64,000 nucleotides of DNA, taken from the NCBI RefSeq assembly GCF_011813015.1, contig NZ_QHLQ01000009.1, forward strand, positions 92,849 through 156,848, given 5' to 3'. This stretch comes from Parasedimentitalea denitrificans (GTDB taxonomy: Bacteria > Pseudomonadota > Alphaproteobacteria > Rhodobacterales > Rhodobacteraceae). The notes under the pieces were generated by a model, which was not told the origin of the DNA, ran no database searches, and saw nothing but the letters and a program-made list of their open reading frames with translations. Both the position numbers and the translations under genes were made by a program. How positions within the stretch are numbered: position 1 is the stretch's first letter; every line of letters begins with the position of its first letter. Below, one piece after another: positions 60,911 to 64,000 of this stretch.

Positions 60911-62088
60911 ATTGCCCCCTCGGGACCATTGATGAAACGTGCAGCCAGAATGGAAGCGGCGGTTTGTACCCGCACTATAAAGCCACCGCTGGGCACGTCA
61001 TTTGCTGCCACAAGGGGCAAGCGGATTTCGGGAAGGTCCTCGGGCTGAACCACCAGCTCGGCCAGGTTTTGGCCTTTTGCTATGGGTGCCTCGATCGGGC
61101 CGGTATAGACCACTTCGGCATTGATTTGCTTGCCTGACAGGGCAGGCAGCAACACCACCATATCCTCGGCAGGGACAAGACCTACGGTGTTTTGCGCGCC
61201 GCGCCAGACTTCGGCCTGAGCCACCGGAACAGAGGCTTTCGCGATCGTTTTTTGGGTAAATTGGCGAAACGACCAGGTAACGAGGGCTTCTGCCTCCTCT
61301 GCTCGGGCCGCATTGCTATCCAAACCAGAGACAACAAAAATGACCCGTCGGTCGCCCTGCACGGCAGAGCCAACCAATCCATATCCCGCCTCTGAGGTGT
61401 GCCCGGTTTTTAACCCGTCGGCACCAATGCCCAGTTTCAGCAGGGGATTACGGTTGCGAGTGTTTGACGGCGCGCGGCCGTCGAACTGGAACTCAGTTTC
61501 CGAAAACAGCGAGTAGTATTCGGGAAAGTCCTCGATCAGGTGTTCGGCTAGAATGGCCAAATCCTGAATCGACATGCGGTGACCAGCAGCGGGCCAACCG
61601 TTGGCATTGGCAAAGGTTGAATTCGTCATGCCCAATTGCTGTGCGCGTTTGGTCATGTAACGGGCAAACCCGGCTTCGGTTCCATCTGGGCTAAGCGCTT
61701 CGGCCAAGACAACACAGGCGTCATTGCCAGACAATACGATAACACCGCGGATCAGGTCTTCGACGCGGACCCGGTCGGTGGTATCCAGAAACATGGTCGA
61801 GCCGCCATAGCTCATCGCGTGCTCACTGACGGGCAACTTTTCATCCAGTGTCAGACGCCCATCGCGGATTGCCTCAAACGCCACATAGAGCGTCATCAGT
61901 TTGGACATAGATGCCGGTGGCAGCGGTTGTTCGCCGTTTTTGGCCAACAAAACCGTGTCTGTCAGCTGGTCCACCACATAAGCCGCCCGCGCCTTGGTTT
62001 CAAAGGCGGTGGCCGACAGGGTGGACAGGTTAAGTGCAAGCCCCCCCACCGCAATCAATCTGGCAGAGGACTTCAAGATATCGATCAT
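60907..62088 (-). CDS. dacC: D-alanyl-D-alanine carboxypeptidase (PBP5/6-type)
   Basis: A 393-residue secreted penicillin-binding protein. Signal-like N-terminus up to about residue 29. The active-site SxxK is S60-M-S-K63, SGN is at 120-122 and KTG at 227-229, with the C-terminal domain and amphipathic anchor (FIVRVQTAASILAARF). It trims peptidoglycan pentapeptides. It opens the tmk-holB block after the RlpA-like gene, 18 bases apart. Confidence 0.9.
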   Translation of the reverse strand: MIDILKSSARLIAVGGLALNLSTLSATAFETKARAAYVVDQLTDTVLLAKNGEQPLPPASMSKLMTLYVAFEAIRDGRLTLDEKLPVSEHAMSYGGSTMFLDTTDRVRVEDLIRGVIVLSGNDACVVLAEALSPDGTEAGFARYMTKRAQQLGMTNSTFANANGWPAAGHRMSIQDLAILAEHLIEDFPEYYSLFSETEFQFDGRAPSNTRNRNPLLKLGIGADGLKTGHTSEAGYGLVGSAVQGDRRVIFVVSGLDSNAARAEEAEALVTWSFRQFTQKTIAKASVPVAQAEVWRGAQNTVGLVPAEDMVVLLPALSGKQINAEVVYTGPIEAPIAKGQNLAELVVQPEDLPEIRLPLVAANDVPSGGFIVRVQTAASILAARFINGPEGAM

Positions 62089-62106
62089 AGCTGTATCCCC
62101 TGATGC

Positions 62107-62988
62107 TTAGTTGGTGACTGCGTAGGCATCCGAGAAGCCAGCAGCCTTGACCTTTTTCAACAAGGCTGAGCGTTCAGATTTGCTTTGGGCAGGGCCAACA
62201 ACAACGCGCCAGAATGGTTTCCCGTTCGAGGATTGGGCCAGCACTGATGGGATCATGCCTGCATTGCTCATCTGCCCAGCGGTTCTATTGGCGTTGGCCT
62301 CGACGCTGAAAATACCAATCTGGATATAAGGCTTCTCGAGCGAGGATGCTTTGGGTGCCGGTTTTGGCGCTGGTGCGGTAGGGGCCGCAGGCGTGGAGGC
62401 ATCAATTGCGGCAGCGGCTCCGGCGATTGGATCAAGCGCGGTTTGCGAGATTTCCCTGTCGCCTTCAGCGGCAGGGGCAAGAGTGGCGGTTTCAACTGGG
62501 GCGGCGTCTTCTACAACTGGGGTCTCATCAACGGTTTCACGGCGCAGGGCGGTGACGTTCAATTCTACCGGAGCACCTGCCACCATTCCCAGCGCTGCGG
62601 CGGCATCTGATGACGCCTGTAGGCGTGGACCGGGAATTTCACGTTCGCGGCGGAACAGGGCGCCGATCACGAATTTTCCATTGGCATTGTTGCGGATGAT
62701 CACACGTTCGGGGTCTTTTGCATCTGGATGAGCCACCCAAACGCCACCAAGCGAGGGGCGTCCGTCCCATAGACCGGCGGTGGTGACCTGAAACACTTCG
62801 GGTGCTTCGACGTCGCGTTCGACGAGTCTTGTGCTGCTGCTAGCGACCGGTCCGTCTGTGTTGGCGCCGTCTTTCGTTGCCAAAAAACTAAGAGTGGCCC
62901 CTTCCTCGCAAGCGGTTAACAACAATAGAGAAACTGCCGCAACTGCCAAGCCTGCAGTGCGAGTTCTCATTCCCATGGAGTCGCGCAT
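62107..62988 (-). CDS. RlpA-like lipoprotein with SPOR domain
   Basis: A 293-residue protein. The signal peptide ends in LLLLTAC (lipobox), so it is a lipoprotein. The middle (GLWDGRPSLGGVWVAHPD and RVIIRNNANGKFVIGAL) looks like a divergent double-psi beta-barrel as in RlpA, although the usual catalytic His/Asp are not evident. An Ala/Pro linker leads to a C-terminal SPOR domain (YIQIGIFSVEANANRT to FSDAYAV), which binds denuded glycan at the septum. It likely serves division or cell-wall remodelling with the DacC downstream. Confidence 0.8.
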   Translation of the reverse strand: MRDSMGMRTRTAGLAVAAVSLLLLTACEEGATLSFLATKDGANTDGPVASSSTRLVERDVEAPEVFQVTTAGLWDGRPSLGGVWVAHPDAKDPERVIIRNNANGKFVIGALFRREREIPGPRLQASSDAAAALGMVAGAPVELNVTALRRETVDETPVVEDAAPVETATLAPAAEGDREISQTALDPIAGAAAAIDASTPAAPTAPAPKPAPKASSLEKPYIQIGIFSVEANANRTAGQMSNAGMIPSVLAQSSNGKPFWRVVVGPAQSKSERSALLKKVKAAGFSDAYAVTN

Positions 62989-63200
62989 GTTTTATTCCTT
63001 GCCTGTCTATCGGACGTCATTGCGTCGCCTGTCGGTTGTCCCGGTTTGCCTAGTGTTGGCGATAGCATAGCGTGTGCAGGTAATCATGGAAAGTCTGTCA
63101 CTTAGCACTAGGCAATAATTCCCCAATAGAGGGTATATTGAGATGGTCGCAGATTTCCTCTTGCCAGCGTCGCGCGCAGGGCCTAAACCCCGTTTCGACC

Positions 63201-63290
63201 GGGGAGGTGGCAGAGTGGTCGAATGCGGCGGTCTTGAAAACCGTTGAACGTGAGAGCGTTCCCAGGGTTCGAATCCCTGTCTCCCCGCCA
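63201..63290 (+). tRNA. tRNA-Ser (anticodon TGA)
   Basis: A 90-base cloverleaf with acceptor GGGGAGG paired with TCTCCCC (one G-T), anticodon loop CTTGAAA giving TGA, a long variable arm (GAACGTGAGAGCGTTC region) as in class II tRNAs, T-arm GGGTTCGAATCCC, and encoded CCA. It reads UCA and related serine codons. Confidence 0.95.
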
Positions 63291-63370
63291 CTAAATCAAT
63301 GACTTAGCTGGAACTTGAAGCCGCTCTAAATGTGGTGTGAAATTTGGGTTTCCCAAAAAGTTTCCCACGT

Positions 63371-63931
63371 TCATGATCCGTTTTTGTTCTGTTCGCGAAG
63401 GTTTTGGGCCTGTTTTGCAAGGCGCTTCTGGCTTGCCCCTTTGGAGTACTTCTGAATCATTGATAGGCTCTTGTGGCCTGTAATCGCTGCGATCTGCTGA
63501 TCCGTGCAGCCTGCCTCGGCCAACTCACTTGCTGCGCTGTATCGCAACCCGTGCAAAGTGAACTCTGTGAGCCCGGAGCTCTTTCTGACTGCCATGACCT
63601 TCTTTTGTATCTGGTCATAGTTCAGCTTTCGGCCAAATTCGTCGTTCAAAATGTGACTAAGGCTAGTGCGTTTTGTGGTTCCTAGCACTGCTTTCAATGC
63701 TCTGGTAAAGGGTATCCAAAGGCGAGCTTTGGTTTTTCCCTGTGTCACCCAGATCCCATCGTTTTCGATGTCAGCCCATTCCATCCTTGTAAGGTCGGAT
63801 GCTCTTTGTCCTGTACCCAGAGCAAGCTCAAATATCAGCAGCGCTGTGCCTTGGGCCTCTTTGCGGTACGCCGCAATTGCCCAGGCTGGCCAGGGCTTGT
63901 GGCCGTGTCCGTCGTCATATAAAATGGAACA
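63371..63931 (-). pseudogene. Tyrosine recombinase/integrase, 5' truncated
   Basis: The frame is open from 63931 to a stop at 63371 and contains a full tyrosine-recombinase catalytic domain: Arg in GTGQRASDL, Lys in QGKTKARLWIP, HGLRY (His and Arg), GHKS and the tyrosine in IQKYSK. The first methionine in frame is at 63784, after the first catalytic Arg, so a normal start is missing; a TGA in frame at 63932-63934 cuts the N-terminal arm-binding domain off. It reads toward the tRNA-Ser 81 bases away. It may be a decayed integrase or have a frameshift near 63930. Confidence 0.7.
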
Positions 63932-64000
63932 TCAGAGGGGCTTGACCATTGGAGGCTCTGGTTCGTTTGTGTGATTGATTATGCAGCCTGTTTTTGATGT

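Noticed and set aside
1..64000. CRISPR arrays, complete insertion sequences, rRNA operons
   Set aside because: No regularly spaced repeats, transposase with DDE motifs plus terminal repeats, or rRNA sequence were seen.

Overview
The window looks like a chromosomal segment of a marine-type alphaproteobacterium of the Rhodobacteraceae (Roseobacter group). The case rests on moderate-to-high GC, dense short operons with 1-, 4- and 8-base overlaps, many solute-binding-protein transport systems (Liv-type ABC, TRAP, tripartite tricarboxylate), and housekeeping blocks (carA-yqeY, and dacC-tmk-holB-tatD-MBL) arranged as is familiar in that family. Assignments come from reading motifs and from memory of families; no database search was possible.

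Layout. 1-11.8 kb: mixed housekeeping genes (Hint-domain fragment, class V aminotransferase, M50-like membrane protein, UbiH-type monooxygenase, HAD nucleotidase, GntR regulator, MshEN-GT2 glycosyltransferase, carA, YqeY, DUF1127 protein, aldo/keto reductase, TSUP exporter). 11.9-27.1 kb: a catabolic island. A complete Liv-type ABC transporter and a polytopic membrane protein flank an enamidase-like amidohydrolase, a MarR regulator, two DUF1185 paralogues, a UPF0280 protein, a 6-hydroxynicotinate-reductase-like Fe-S protein and a molybdenum hydroxylase (fused Fe-S/Mo subunit plus FAD subunit). Three of its promoters share a 12-bp palindrome-like site. The set resembles the anaerobic nicotinate route, so an N-heteroaromatic acid is the likely substrate.

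27.3-37.4 kb: the most unusual region. Eight overlapping or closely spaced genes on the minus strand encode a Ser/Thr kinase, an FHA protein, a PP2C phosphatase, a divergent P-loop GTPase, two dynamin-like GTPases (one with a probable frameshift), a roadblock-like protein and an unknown protein. A transglutaminase-fold protein lies upstream. No T6SS or phage genes accompany them. This looks like a phospho-regulated membrane-remodelling or signalling system.

37.5-43.8 kb: a D-amino-acid-dehydrogenase-like oxidase, a TRAP transporter and a BASS-like carrier, with a divergent LysR regulator. 44-45.8 kb: a gene-poor AT-rich stretch with a zinc-ribbon protein and a hexapeptide acetyltransferase. 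45.8-49.1 kb: a ThDP-dependent enzyme divergent from a GntR regulator and an Asp/Glu-racemase-type protein. 49.1-57.4 kb: a TctDE-type two-component system with its own periplasmic binding protein, the TctCBA transporter, an AbrB-family membrane protein and an AEC carrier. 57.5-63 kb: a cell-envelope/replication operon (RlpA-like SPOR lipoprotein, DacC, Tmk, HolB, TatD, MBL hydrolase). 63.2-64 kb: tRNA-Ser(TGA) followed by a 5'-truncated tyrosine integrase, the edge of an integrated element or its remnant.
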